This document shows positions 1 to 8,053 of a DNA stretch of 64,000 nt, in pieces (position 1 is the first letter of the stretch; the number at the start of each line of letters is the position of its first letter). Under the pieces are notes generated by a model, which was given only the letters and a program-made list of their open reading frames with translations, was not told the origin of the DNA and did not search any database. The DNA is from Buttiauxella sp965119215 (GTDB taxonomy: Bacteria > Pseudomonadota > Gammaproteobacteria > Enterobacterales > Enterobacteriaceae). The stretch spans positions 124,001 through 188,000 of the forward strand of contig CBCPKK010000005.1 in NCBI GenBank assembly GCA_965119215.1, in the 5' to 3' direction. Both the position numbers and the translations under genes were made by a program.

Positions 1-748
1 CCTGAATGTCACCTTTGGCGATAGCTTCGGACACCATTTGTGTCGCGCGGGCTTCCGCTTCAGCACTACGTTCACGGGCTTCCGCTTGCAGGAATGCAGA
101 CTGACGCTCGCCTTCTGCTTTCAGGATTTTTGACTGCTTATCCCCTTCAGCTTTGACGATTTCAGCCTGACGGATACCTTCGGCTTCCAGAATATAAGCA
201 CGCTTAGTACGCTCGGCTTTCATCTGAGCATTCATCGCGTCAATCAGTTCAGCCGGTGGGCGCACATCACGGATCTCGATACGCGTGATCTTAATGCCCC
301 ACGGATTGGTGGCTTCATCGACAATATGCAGCAGGCGGGTGTTGATGTTGTCGCGCTGCGACAGCATTTCGTCCAGCTCCATAGAGCCGAGCACGGTACG
401 AATGTTGGTCATGGTGAGGTTCATGATAGCCAGTTCAAGATTGCTGACTTCATAAGCGGCACGCGGGGCGTCGACGACCTGAATAAAGCATACGGCGTCG
501 ATGGCGACGTTGGCGTTATCTTTGGAAATGATTTCCTGGGAAGGGATGTCGAGAACTTGCTCCATCATATTGATTTTGCGACCAATGCGGTCCATAAATG
601 GCACCACAAGGCTCAGTCCTGGCATCAGGGTTTTGGTGTAACGGCCGAAGCGCTCTACGGTCCATTGGTAGCCCTGCGGCACGATTTTTACCCCGGCGCC
701 AACGATGATCAGCGCGACGAGGATCAGTACGGGAATGACGATTAGCAT
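1..748 (-). CDS. qmcA: QmcA, SPFH/stomatin-family membrane protein (3' end cut by window edge)
   Basis: The translation, read leftward from an ATG at 746-748, begins MLIVIPVLILVALIIVGAG, one hydrophobic anchor, and continues with the stomatin-like core VPQGYQWTVERFGRYTKTL. The later part is a charged Ala/Glu-rich helix (KAERTKRAYILEAEGIRQAE and similar) typical of the SPFH coiled coil. About 249 codons are present; the E. coli protein is about 305 residues, so the C-terminus lies off the window. SPFH proteins form membrane-bound rings; QmcA's exact role is not settled. A strong GGAGG lies just upstream. In E. coli fetAB lies between this gene and cnoX; here only 89 bp separate them. Confidence 0.95.
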   Translation of the reverse strand, partial: MLIVIPVLILVALIIVGAGVKIVPQGYQWTVERFGRYTKTLMPGLSLVVPFMDRIGRKINMMEQVLDIPSQEIISKDNANVAIDAVCFIQVVDAPRAAYEVSNLELAIMNLTMTNIRTVLGSMELDEMLSQRDNINTRLLHIVDEATNPWGIKITRIEIRDVRPPAELIDAMNAQMKAERTKRAYILEAEGIRQAEIVKAEGDKQSKILKAEGERQSAFLQAEARERSAEAEARATQMVSEAIAKGDIQ

Positions 749-837
749 CAAAAAACCTCCATTGTTATTTTGATGTAAGTCTAACCCTTAACGCGGAAAC
801 ATTCAGTGACTTCCCTGTCCTGAATCGTTCATTTTAC

Positions 838-1692
838 TTAATACAGCAAAGAATAAATCTGGCGGCGATATTTAGAGGCCAGCGCGTCACCCGTTCCCAG
901 GGCTGCGAGGATTTCCATCATGATTTTTCGCGCTTGCCCATCGGCAGCGCCCAGGTCTTTCTTCAAATGGGTAAACAGCAGTTCCAGCGCTTCTTCGTTA
1001 CGCCCAACCTGATGCAGTTGCACCGCCAGTTGACCAGCCAGTTGTGCATTCGCAGGATCTTGCTCAACTTGCTGTTGCAGCAACTGGATCTCTGGCGTGT
1101 CTGCGGCTTGTTTGAGCAGATCGATCTGCGCAACCAGACCCAGATAACGCGTATCTTGATCCTGCAACGGAATGGTTTTCAGCACCGCTTCAGCATCTTC
1201 GCTGCGATTCAGGGCAATTTGCGCTTCCGCCAGCAACAGACCAATTTCGCTGTTCTGGTTGGAAAGCTGCCAGGCGTCTTTCAGTAACGGCAGCGCTTCG
1301 GCATGTTTGCCTTCTTGCATCAGCATCATCGCTTCTTGCGCTTTCAGTTCTTCCTCACGCGGCAGCACTTTTTCCAGCAGAGCACGAATCGCTTCTTCTG
1401 GCTGCGGCCCCTGGAAACCGTCCACCGGCTGCCCGTTCTGGAACAGGTAAACCGTTGGGATGCTGCGCAAACCAAACTGCGAGGCGACCATTTGCTCGGC
1501 ATCACAATCCACTTTGGCAAGAATAAACTGGCCCTGATACTGTGCGGCGAGCTTGTCCAGAACCGGCGTTAACTGCTCACAATGCTGGCTACGCGCAGAC
1601 CAGAAGTAGAACAGAATCGGTGTCGTGACCGATTGTTCCAAGATCTCGTGCATGTTCGCTTCGGTAATGTCGATATTGTATGGTGCAGACAT
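838..1692 (-). CDS. cnoX: CnoX (YbbN) chaperedoxin: thioredoxin domain plus TPR
   Basis: The 284-residue product equals E. coli CnoX in length. Residues 1-110 are a thioredoxin fold in which the usual CGPC motif is replaced by SQHC, so only the second cysteine (about position 38) remains, as known for this family. Residues 115-284 form Ala/Leu-rich TPR-like helices. From family knowledge, CnoX holds unfolding proteins and protects them by mixed disulfides during hypochlorite stress, then passes them to GroEL or DnaK. It acts in the cytoplasm. It is transcribed leftward toward qmcA and lies downstream of ybbO. Confidence 0.95.
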   Translation of the reverse strand: MSAPYNIDITEANMHEILEQSVTTPILFYFWSARSQHCEQLTPVLDKLAAQYQGQFILAKVDCDAEQMVASQFGLRSIPTVYLFQNGQPVDGFQGPQPEEAIRALLEKVLPREEELKAQEAMMLMQEGKHAEALPLLKDAWQLSNQNSEIGLLLAEAQIALNRSEDAEAVLKTIPLQDQDTRYLGLVAQIDLLKQAADTPEIQLLQQQVEQDPANAQLAGQLAVQLHQVGRNEEALELLFTHLKKDLGAADGQARKIMMEILAALGTGDALASKYRRQIYSLLY

Positions 1693-1749
1693 AAATCAAT
1701 TCCTTATAAAGATTTGCTTTTACATGGGGGTTGGCTATTCGCGCTTCAA

Positions 1750-2520
1750 CTAACCACGTAAAATTTTATCCAACATGCGACCCGGCAACAGGCGGCGTAA
1801 CCAGCTTAAAGCGTGGGCGACCAACGTGACCGGATAGCGTAATTTCGGTTTTGGGCTCTCAAAAGCATGGCGCACTTTTTCCACTACCGCTTCCGGGCCA
1901 AGGGTAAAGCGTGCGGCGATACCCGGATTTTCTACCGGTTTGTCTGATTGCGTCTGGTTTACGTTTTGCGAAAACTGGGTACGAATTGGGCCTGGCTCAA
2001 TCAAACTGACTTTGATGCCGCTGTGATGCAGTTCCATGCGCAGCGCATCTGACCACGCTTCCAGCGCGTATTTGCTGGCGGCGTAAGCCCCGCGCCCCGG
2101 CGTTGCCACTAGCCCCATCACTGAGCTGGTCATCACAATGCGCCCTTCACGGTGCGGCAACATTGCGGGTAGCAACAGCATGGTTAGCTGGTGGGTGCCG
2201 AATAAATTGGTCGAAAATTGTTGTTCAAGCTGTTCGCGGGAAAGCGTTTGTAGCGGCCCATAAACCCCAAATCCGCCATTATTAAACAGCCCGTACAGAC
2301 GATTATCCGTCAGCTCAATGACGTATGCCGCTGCGGTTTGCACGCTTTCGGGGGAGTCGAGATCCAGCAGCACGCCGGTAAATCCGCTTTGATTCATACG
2401 TTCGACATCTTCAGGCTTGCGGCACGCCGCCAGAACGCGATAACCCTGGCGCTTTAAATCTTGCGCGCAGGCAAGGCCAATCCCGCTGGAACAACCTGTA
2501 ATTAAGACGGATTTTTGCAT
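1750..2520 (-). CDS. ybbO: YbbO, NADP-dependent short-chain dehydrogenase
   Basis: The 256-residue protein starts MQKSVLITGCSSGIGLACAQ, with the TGxxxGIG cofactor loop at residues 8-15. It carries the catalytic serine region MTSSVMG and the YAASK Tyr/Lys motif, so it is a classical SDR. The usual NNAG motif reads NNGG here, a small oddity that should not abolish the fold. E. coli YbbO is a broad aldehyde reductase; some annotations start it 13 residues earlier. A family-level oxidoreductase role is safe, the substrate is not. It sits in the tesA-ybbO-cnoX leftward cluster. Confidence 0.92.
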   Translation of the reverse strand: MQKSVLITGCSSGIGLACAQDLKRQGYRVLAACRKPEDVERMNQSGFTGVLLDLDSPESVQTAAAYVIELTDNRLYGLFNNGGFGVYGPLQTLSREQLEQQFSTNLFGTHQLTMLLLPAMLPHREGRIVMTSSVMGLVATPGRGAYAASKYALEAWSDALRMELHHSGIKVSLIEPGPIRTQFSQNVNQTQSDKPVENPGIAARFTLGPEAVVEKVRHAFESPKPKLRYPVTLVAHALSWLRRLLPGRMLDKILRG

Positions 2521-2561
2521 AACTTTACCCGAGAGGTACCCCGATTGTTCATGAGTCGTGG

Positions 2562-3191
2562 TTAACTGTTGTGGTTAACTAAAGGTGCCAGACGGGAAGA
2601 CATCCAGTCGGCGATAAACGGTTGAGCATCACTGTTCGGATGTATACCGTCATCCTGCATCCATTGCGGTTTTAAATAGACCTCTTCCATAAAAAATGGC
2701 AGCAGAGGAATAGCAAACTCTTTGGCAAGTTGCGGATAAATAGCGCTAAACGCTTCATTATAACGACGCCCGTAGTTTGCCGGCAGACGTATTTGCATCA
2801 GCAAGGGTTCAGCGTTTGCCGCTTTTACATCGTTGATTATCTGGCGCAAACTTTTTTCGATGGCTTGTGGCTGAAAACCACGCAGACCGTCGTTGCCGCC
2901 CAGTTCAATTAATACCCAGCGAGGCTGATGCTGTTTCAGCAGTGCCGGTAACCGTTCCAGCCCTTGTGGCGCGGTGTCGCCACTAATACTGGCGTTCACG
3001 ACTTTCGTATTTTGCTGGTGCCATTTTGCACCCAGCAAGGCAGGCCAGGCCGCTGTTGCCGACATCCGGTAACCGGCGCTCAGGCTATCGCCCAGAATCA
3101 ACAACGTGTCCGCATAGGCGGCACGACAGGTCAACAAAGCCAGAAACAGGAAGGGCAAATGCCAGCGGAAAACATTGTTGAAGTTCATCAT
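2562..3191 (-). CDS. tesA: TesA, periplasmic acyl-CoA thioesterase I / lysophospholipase L1
   Basis: The start is placed at the ATG pair at 3186-3191 because the protein then begins MMNFNNVFRWHLPF as in E. coli, giving 209 residues. A Sec signal peptide with a cleavage site near AYA-DTLL precedes the SGNH-hydrolase blocks: GDSLSAGYRM (nucleophile Ser), GGNDGLRG and DGIHPN (catalytic Asp/His). It hydrolyses thioesters and lysophospholipids in the periplasm. Its 5' end overlaps the divergent ybbA by 33 bp, so each promoter must lie inside the other gene. Confidence 0.96.
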   Translation of the reverse strand: MMNFNNVFRWHLPFLFLALLTCRAAYADTLLILGDSLSAGYRMSATAAWPALLGAKWHQQNTKVVNASISGDTAPQGLERLPALLKQHQPRWVLIELGGNDGLRGFQPQAIEKSLRQIINDVKAANAEPLLMQIRLPANYGRRYNEAFSAIYPQLAKEFAIPLLPFFMEEVYLKPQWMQDDGIHPNSDAQPFIADWMSSRLAPLVNHNS

Positions 3192-3845
3192 CTTAGTAAG
3201 TCCGTAGGAACTGGGGAACATCAGCTCTCCATCCTTACCGGAGTTGAGCTGGTTGTCAAACCGGCGCAGACCATCGCGCTAATCGGTGAATCAGGTTCGG
3301 GGAAGTCTACACTACTGGCGATTCTGGCAGGGCTTGATGATGGCAGCGAAGGGGAAGTCCACCTCTGCGGCCAGCCATTACACAGCATGGATGAAGAAGC
3401 GCGAGCGGCGCTGCGAGCGAAACACGTCGGTTTCGTGTTCCAGTCATTCATGCTGGTACCCACGCTCAACGCGCTGGAAAACGTCGAACTTCCGGCTTTG
3501 CTGCGTGGCGAAAACGACTCATCCAGCCGTGCGCAGGCCAAAGCATTACTTGAACAGCTTGGTTTAGGAAAACGCCTGGATCACCTTCCAGCGCAGCTTT
3601 CGGGTGGCGAACAGCAGCGTGTGGCGCTGGCTCGCGCGTTTAATGGCCGCCCTGGCGTGTTATTTGCCGATGAACCAACCGGCAACCTCGACCGTCACAC
3701 TGGCGATCGCATTGCAGATTTACTCTTCTCTTTGAATCGCGATTTCGCCACCACGCTCATTCTTGTGACACATGATGAACAACTCGCTGCCCGCTGCGAC
3801 CGCCGCTTACGTTTGCGTGAAGGTCAATTGTGGGAGGAAGCATGA
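3159..3845 (+). CDS. ybbA: YbbA, ABC transporter ATP-binding protein (LolD/MacB-like)
   Basis: The start ATG at 3159 follows GGAAGGG and gives MPAENIVEVHHL as in E. coli (228 residues). A longer in-frame reading that begins inside tesA is not needed. The Walker A motif GESGSGKST, signature LSGGEQQRVALARA and Walker B VLFADEPTGNLD are all intact. It is the ATPase partner of YbbP: the stop overlaps the ybbP start in ATGA, so translation is coupled. The pair resembles lipoprotein-extracting and efflux transporters of the MacB/LolCDE type. The substrate is unknown; a link to TesA has been suggested only from the shared location. Confidence 0.95.
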   Translation: MPAENIVEVHHLSKSVGTGEHQLSILTGVELVVKPAQTIALIGESGSGKSTLLAILAGLDDGSEGEVHLCGQPLHSMDEEARAALRAKHVGFVFQSFMLVPTLNALENVELPALLRGENDSSSRAQAKALLEQLGLGKRLDHLPAQLSGGEQQRVALARAFNGRPGVLFADEPTGNLDRHTGDRIADLLFSLNRDFATTLILVTHDEQLAARCDRRLRLREGQLWEEA

Positions 3846-6256
3846 TTGCCCGCTGGTTCTGGCGCGAATGGCGCTCGCCATCATTATTGATTGTCTGGCT
3901 GGCATTGAGCCTGGCGGTGGCGTGCGTGTTGGCGCTGGGCAATATCAGCGACCGCATGGAACAGGGGCTGAACCAGCAAAGCCGTGATTTTATGGCAGGT
4001 GACCGCGCACTTCGCACTTCGCGCGAAGTGCCGCAAGAATGGTTGGAACAGGCGAAAAAAGACGGCCTGAAAGTCGGTAAACAACTGACGTTCGCCACCA
4101 TGACCTTTGCCGGAGACACGCCGCAACTGGCATCGGTAAAAGCGGTGGATGATGTCTACCCGATGTACGGCCAGCTCGACACCGATCCGCCGGGGCTGAA
4201 ACCAGAGCCTGGAAGCGTGCTGCTGGCACCGCGTTTAATGGCGTTGCTGAATCTTAAAGTCGGCGACACGCTTGACGTTGGCGACACCACATTGCGCATT
4301 GCAGGTGAAGTCGTTCAGGAGCCAGATTCGGGTTTTAACCCGTTCCAGATGGCACCGCGCTTAATGATGAACCTGGCCGATGTAGAAAAAACCGGTGCCG
4401 TTCAACCGGGCAGCCGCATCTCATGGCGCTATAAATTTGGCGGTACGCCGCAACAGCTCGAAAAATTCGAAAACTTCCTGCTACCCAAACTCAAGCCGGA
4501 ACAAAAATGGTACGGCATGGAGCAAGATGACGGCGCGCTGGGGAAATCCCTTGAACGCTCGCAACAATTCTTGCTGCTTTCAGCACTTCTGACGCTGCTG
4601 CTGGCCGTGGCTGCTGTCGCGGTGGCGATGAACCATTACTGCCGTAGCCGTTACGATTTAGTCGCTATCCTGAAAACGCTTGGGGCAGGGCGCGCCGCAC
4701 TTCGTAAGTTAATTATCGGCCAGTGGCTGATGGTCTTAGCACTGGCGGCCATTACCGGTGGCGCAGCCGGGCTGGTCTTTGAAGCTGTGCTGATGCGCTT
4801 GCTGAAACCCGTTTTGCCCGCAGCACTACCGCCCGCGAGCCTGTGGCCATGGGTATGGGCTGTTGGTTCGATGGTGGTGATCTCGCTGCTGGTGGGCTTG
4901 CGTCCTTATCGTTTATTACTGGCAACGCAGCCGCTGCGTGTTTTGCGCCGTGATGCGGTGGCAAACGTCTGGCCGCTGAAAATCTACCTGCCAATTATCG
5001 CGATAGTGGTAGTGGCGCTGTTAGCCCTGTTGATGGGGGGAAGCACGCTGCTGTGGGCGGTGCTGGCAGGAACGGTGGTTCTGGCGGTGCTGTGTGGCGT
5101 TGTCGGCTGGGGCGTGTTGAAGCTACTGAAAAAGCTGACGTTCAAAAACCTCGCCCTGCGCCTGGCGGTAAACCGCTTGCTGCGCCAACCGTGGGCAACG
5201 TTAAGTCAACTGGCTGCTTTCTCACTGTCGTTTATGTTGCTGGCATTATTGTTGGTGCTGCGCGGGGATCTCCTCGACCGTTGGCAGCAACAACTGCCGC
5301 CAGAAAGCCCGAACTACTTCCTGCTGAACATTGCCACCGAACAGGTTCAGCCCGTGAAAGAGTTTTTGGCTGAACACCAGATTATCCCGGAATCGTTCTA
5401 CCCGATTGTGCGCGTTCGCATGACCGCGATAAACGGTAAATCCACCGAAGGTAATCCTGATGAAGCACTGAATCGCGAGCTTAATCTGACGTGGCAAAGC
5501 CAGAAGCCGACGCATAACCCCATCCTTGCGGGCACCTGGCCACCAAAAGTGGGTGAAGTGTCGATGGACGAGGGTGTGGCAAAACGCCTGAAAATCAAAC
5601 TGGGCGATACCGTCACGTTTATGGGCGATACCCAGGATTTCTCGGCAAAAGTGTCCAGCATGCGTAAAGTTGACTGGGAAAGCCTGCGGCCTAACTTCTA
5701 TTTCATCTTCCCGCCGGGTGCTCTGGATAACCAACCGCAAAGCTGGCTGACCAGCTTCCATCTGGAAGGTAAAAATGGCGTGTTAACGCAGCTTAACCGT
5801 GAATTTCCAACCGTTAGCTTGCTGGATATTGGTGCGATTTTGCGCCAGGTCAGCCAGGTGCTGGAGCAAGTTAGCCGGGCGCTGGAAGTGATGGTTGTGC
5901 TGGTCACGGCTTGCGGTGTCTTGCTGCTGCTGGCTCAGGTGCAGGTCGGTATGCGCCAGCGCCATCAGGAACTGGTTGTCTATCGCACATTGGGTGCCGG
6001 AAAACGCCTGCTGCGTACCACGCTGTGGTGTGAGTTTGCGGTATTAGGTTTGGTTTCCGGGCTGGTCGCCGCAATTGGCGCTGAAACCGCGCTTGGCCTG
6101 CTGCAAACTCGCGTGTTTGATTTCCCATGGGAACCAGACTGGCGCTTGTGGGTGATTTTGCCAGTTAGCGGCGCGGTGCTGTTGTCGATTTGTGGCGGAT
6201 GGTTAGGTGTGCGCTTGCTTAAAGGTAAGGCGCTGTTCCGCCAGTTCGTTGCCTGA
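3842..6256 (+). CDS. ybbP: YbbP, ABC transporter permease (FtsX/MacB superfamily)
   Basis: The start at 3842 overlaps the ybbA stop and gives MIARWFWREWRSPSLL as in E. coli (804 residues). The architecture is visible: an N-terminal membrane helix, a large periplasmic domain (about residues 45-240), a cluster of helices with the FtsX-like MNHYCRSRYDLVAILKTLGA segment (about 265-440), a second periplasmic domain, and a C-terminal set of three helices. The duplicated FtsX layout is typical of the YbbAP subfamily. It is predicted to span the inner membrane and move a lipid or hydrophobic substrate with YbbA. Confidence 0.95.
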   Translation: MIARWFWREWRSPSLLIVWLALSLAVACVLALGNISDRMEQGLNQQSRDFMAGDRALRTSREVPQEWLEQAKKDGLKVGKQLTFATMTFAGDTPQLASVKAVDDVYPMYGQLDTDPPGLKPEPGSVLLAPRLMALLNLKVGDTLDVGDTTLRIAGEVVQEPDSGFNPFQMAPRLMMNLADVEKTGAVQPGSRISWRYKFGGTPQQLEKFENFLLPKLKPEQKWYGMEQDDGALGKSLERSQQFLLLSALLTLLLAVAAVAVAMNHYCRSRYDLVAILKTLGAGRAALRKLIIGQWLMVLALAAITGGAAGLVFEAVLMRLLKPVLPAALPPASLWPWVWAVGSMVVISLLVGLRPYRLLLATQPLRVLRRDAVANVWPLKIYLPIIAIVVVALLALLMGGSTLLWAVLAGTVVLAVLCGVVGWGVLKLLKKLTFKNLALRLAVNRLLRQPWATLSQLAAFSLSFMLLALLLVLRGDLLDRWQQQLPPESPNYFLLNIATEQVQPVKEFLAEHQIIPESFYPIVRVRMTAINGKSTEGNPDEALNRELNLTWQSQKPTHNPILAGTWPPKVGEVSMDEGVAKRLKIKLGDTVTFMGDTQDFSAKVSSMRKVDWESLRPNFYFIFPPGALDNQPQSWLTSFHLEGKNGVLTQLNREFPTVSLLDIGAILRQVSQVLEQVSRALEVMVVLVTACGVLLLLAQVQVGMRQRHQELVVYRTLGAGKRLLRTTLWCEFAVLGLVSGLVAAIGAETALGLLQTRVFDFPWEPDWRLWVILPVSGAVLLSICGGWLGVRLLKGKALFRQFVA

Positions 6257-6455
6257 TTTTTAATCTAACTGTGGCGGGAAGCACGTGAGCTTTCCGCCCT
6301 GTTTACTGCAACTTCGCAAAGTTTTTCATCACTCTTGCGAGCAGCTTCGAAGTCTGTAATTCCGCCTGGAATCCCACCGATTTTACTGTTGACTTATCCA
6401 GTGCTGATAGCGTAATTAGTAGGCATTCGGTTCAGTATATGGCTGAAAAAGAAAC

Positions 6456-6489
6456 GCCCCCGAAAGGTGTACCACCACCTTCCGAGGGC
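6456..6489. promoter_or_regulatory. Stem-loop in the leader of the 6524 gene
   Basis: A 14-bp stem with a 6-base loop lies 35 bp before the next start codon. On the plus strand it has two A/C mismatches; on the minus strand both become G-U wobbles, so a minus-strand RNA would fold perfectly. No T-run follows, so it is not an obvious terminator. It could be a leader element or a repeat copy. Confidence 0.45.
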
Positions 6490-6523
6490 TGACCACAAAC
6501 GTTAACTGATTAGGAGTAACGCT

Positions 6524-7054
6524 ATGGCTAACGCCGATAGTAACACACACGCTCGCCCTGAAATCACCCCTCTACAGCCCGCATTTGCGGACAGCATCGC
6601 AACCCTGCTTAAAAAACCGCAGGGCGCAGCAATGGATCTCTTCCTGGTGCTGGATATTTGCCAGCAGTACGCAGATGGTTTAATCGAAAACAATAATCAC
6701 ACTGAATGTATGGCGCTGTGCGGCCGCCTGCTCGCCGGGCTGGAAATACTAAAAAGCGCGCTTAAAGCCCCGCTACCCAATTATTTAATTGAGCAACTGA
6801 CGTTGAAAGACACAGCTGTTGATGAATACCGCAGCTCGCTTTCAATCGAATCTGAAACACTACGTGAATATTGCGTGGCATTGACGATCACCCTGCTAAA
6901 TCATCAGGATCTGCCGGAACAAAGAGAGCATATGATCGGGATCTTATGCGAGATGATTTTTGTGCTGTCCGAAGATTTAAAAGCGCCGAGATTTGTTCGA
7001 GCGTCTGATGGATTGAAGATGATCGAGGGCGCGGCTTTGCCAGGGGTGCATTGA
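6524..7054 (+). CDS. Unrecognised 176-residue helical protein
   Basis: A good ribosome site (TTAGGAG, 7 bp spacer) precedes the ATG. The product is 176 residues, acidic and largely helical, with no signal peptide, membrane helix or motif I can name. The most structured part, LFLVLDICQQYADGL to the segment CGRLLAGLEIL, looks like a small helical bundle. It lies right after ybbP, where E. coli has rhsD, and is preceded by a hairpin leader. Base composition is moderate, unlike the AT-rich pair next to it. A prophage or island remnant is likely by context, but this is inference. Confidence 0.7.
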   Translation: MANADSNTHARPEITPLQPAFADSIATLLKKPQGAAMDLFLVLDICQQYADGLIENNNHTECMALCGRLLAGLEILKSALKAPLPNYLIEQLTLKDTAVDEYRSSLSIESETLREYCVALTITLLNHQDLPEQREHMIGILCEMIFVLSEDLKAPRFVRASDGLKMIEGAALPGVH

Positions 7055-7123
7055 TTAAACGTTAGGTTTAAAAACCCCTTTCCTTTTACGGAAGGGAGGG
7101 GATTGAGTTTCGGCTATGAGGGA

Positions 7124-7136
7124 GGAGCGGAAGTTA
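7124..7136 (+). repeat. Left copy of an inverted repeat flanking the AT-rich operon
   Basis: The sequence GGAGCGGAAGTTA here matches, in reverse complement, positions 9066-9078 at 12 of 13 bases (11 identical in a row). The two copies bracket the AT-rich two-gene operon. They could mark its insertion edges, or be chance. Confidence 0.3.
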
Positions 7137-7222
7137 TCTCTGAACTGCCTTGTAAAGATTTTCCGTTAGTAGCAGCGAAGACTCACTAATTCCTATCATG
7201 ATTCTTTTTTTAAAAGAAATTA

Positions 7223-8053
7223 CTATGATTCATTTACTTTTATTAAATGTCTTTTGGTTTTAAAGTCTATTATTTTGGCTACATCTGATTTGATGCAGTA
7301 TTTATTATAGTTGTGAAATCTAATTTTATCTAGAAAGCTGGCATCATTGTATTCACCATTAAGTATGGCTCTTTCAATAAACCTCTCAGCCCAATAGTCT
7401 TTTCTGTACATTTGTTCCCAGTTTGTATTTCCTCCATTGAGAAATGTTACTGTTTTACCTAATATTGCCTGGCATACATGTTCAATATCCTTTATGCTTA
7501 TATTCTCTATGTTTTTTATGTCTTTACGCCTATAGGAATATTTACCCTCACGGAGCAATAACATTTTATCACTATGATTTTGTGTTATGTGTAATTTTCC
7601 AATGGCATCCTCGTAACCAAATGAATAAATATCACTTAAGGCATTTTTACAGTAAATGAAGTTTCTAAGAGAGACGTAAAGAACATCATACAACCACAGT
7701 TTACCAACTAATGTATCCGGGTACCAAACTATCTCCTTAATGAGATTAGATGTATTTATGAGAGAATCTTCAATTTTTTCTTTTTTTGGACGATACCCTC
7801 TAAAAGAATTAAAAATTTTTTTGTCACCATCTAAATATTTTGAATCAATATCCAGATGTGTTAGAAAAAGTGAACCTTTCTTACTCATCTTTTTTATGGT
7901 ATTCAAAGAGTAGTACATTATATCGCCATGCACTTTCTTTAAAATCGAATAATTTGGTGGACTTCCTGACCAAATGCATACCAAATCCCTGTCACTATAA
8001 ATATTTGTATCACCACGGGCAGCAGAACCGCACTCAAGGATTAAATAAGACAT
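7223..8053 (-). CDS. Nucleotidyltransferase-fold protein (MNT/Pol-beta-like), partner of the adjacent channel
   Basis: The ATG at 8051-8053 overlaps the upstream gene's TAA as TAATG, and AAGGAT lies about 10 bases before it, so translation is coupled; this gives 276 residues. Residues 8-24, CGSAARGDTNIYSDRDL, match the nucleotidyltransferase pattern GS...DxD (Gly9-Ser10, Asp21, Asp23), with Asp44 a possible third acidic residue. The N-terminal helix usual in such proteins is missing. Residues 80-276 are helix-rich, basic and not recognised. The gene is strongly AT-rich with rare-type codons, unlike its neighbours. Such folds attach nucleotides to RNA or protein, as in MNT antitoxins or MenA-type toxins. 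Activity here is inference. Confidence 0.72.
   Translation of the reverse strand: MSYLILECGSAARGDTNIYSDRDLVCIWSGSPPNYSILKKVHGDIMYYSLNTIKKMSKKGSLFLTHLDIDSKYLDGDKKIFNSFRGYRPKKEKIEDSLINTSNLIKEIVWYPDTLVGKLWLYDVLYVSLRNFIYCKNALSDIYSFGYEDAIGKLHITQNHSDKMLLLREGKYSYRRKDIKNIENISIKDIEHVCQAILGKTVTFLNGGNTNWEQMYRKDYWAERFIERAILNGEYNDASFLDKIRFHNYNKYCIKSDVAKIIDFKTKRHLIKVNES

Noticed and set aside
2964..3158. N-terminal extension of YbbA into tesA
   Set aside because: The extra 65 residues have no homology, and the ATG at 3159 has a proper ribosome site and matches known YbbA.
7069..7103. Terminator after the 6524 gene
   Set aside because: The hairpin CCCC...GGGG has an internal loop and no T-run, so it is too weak to call.
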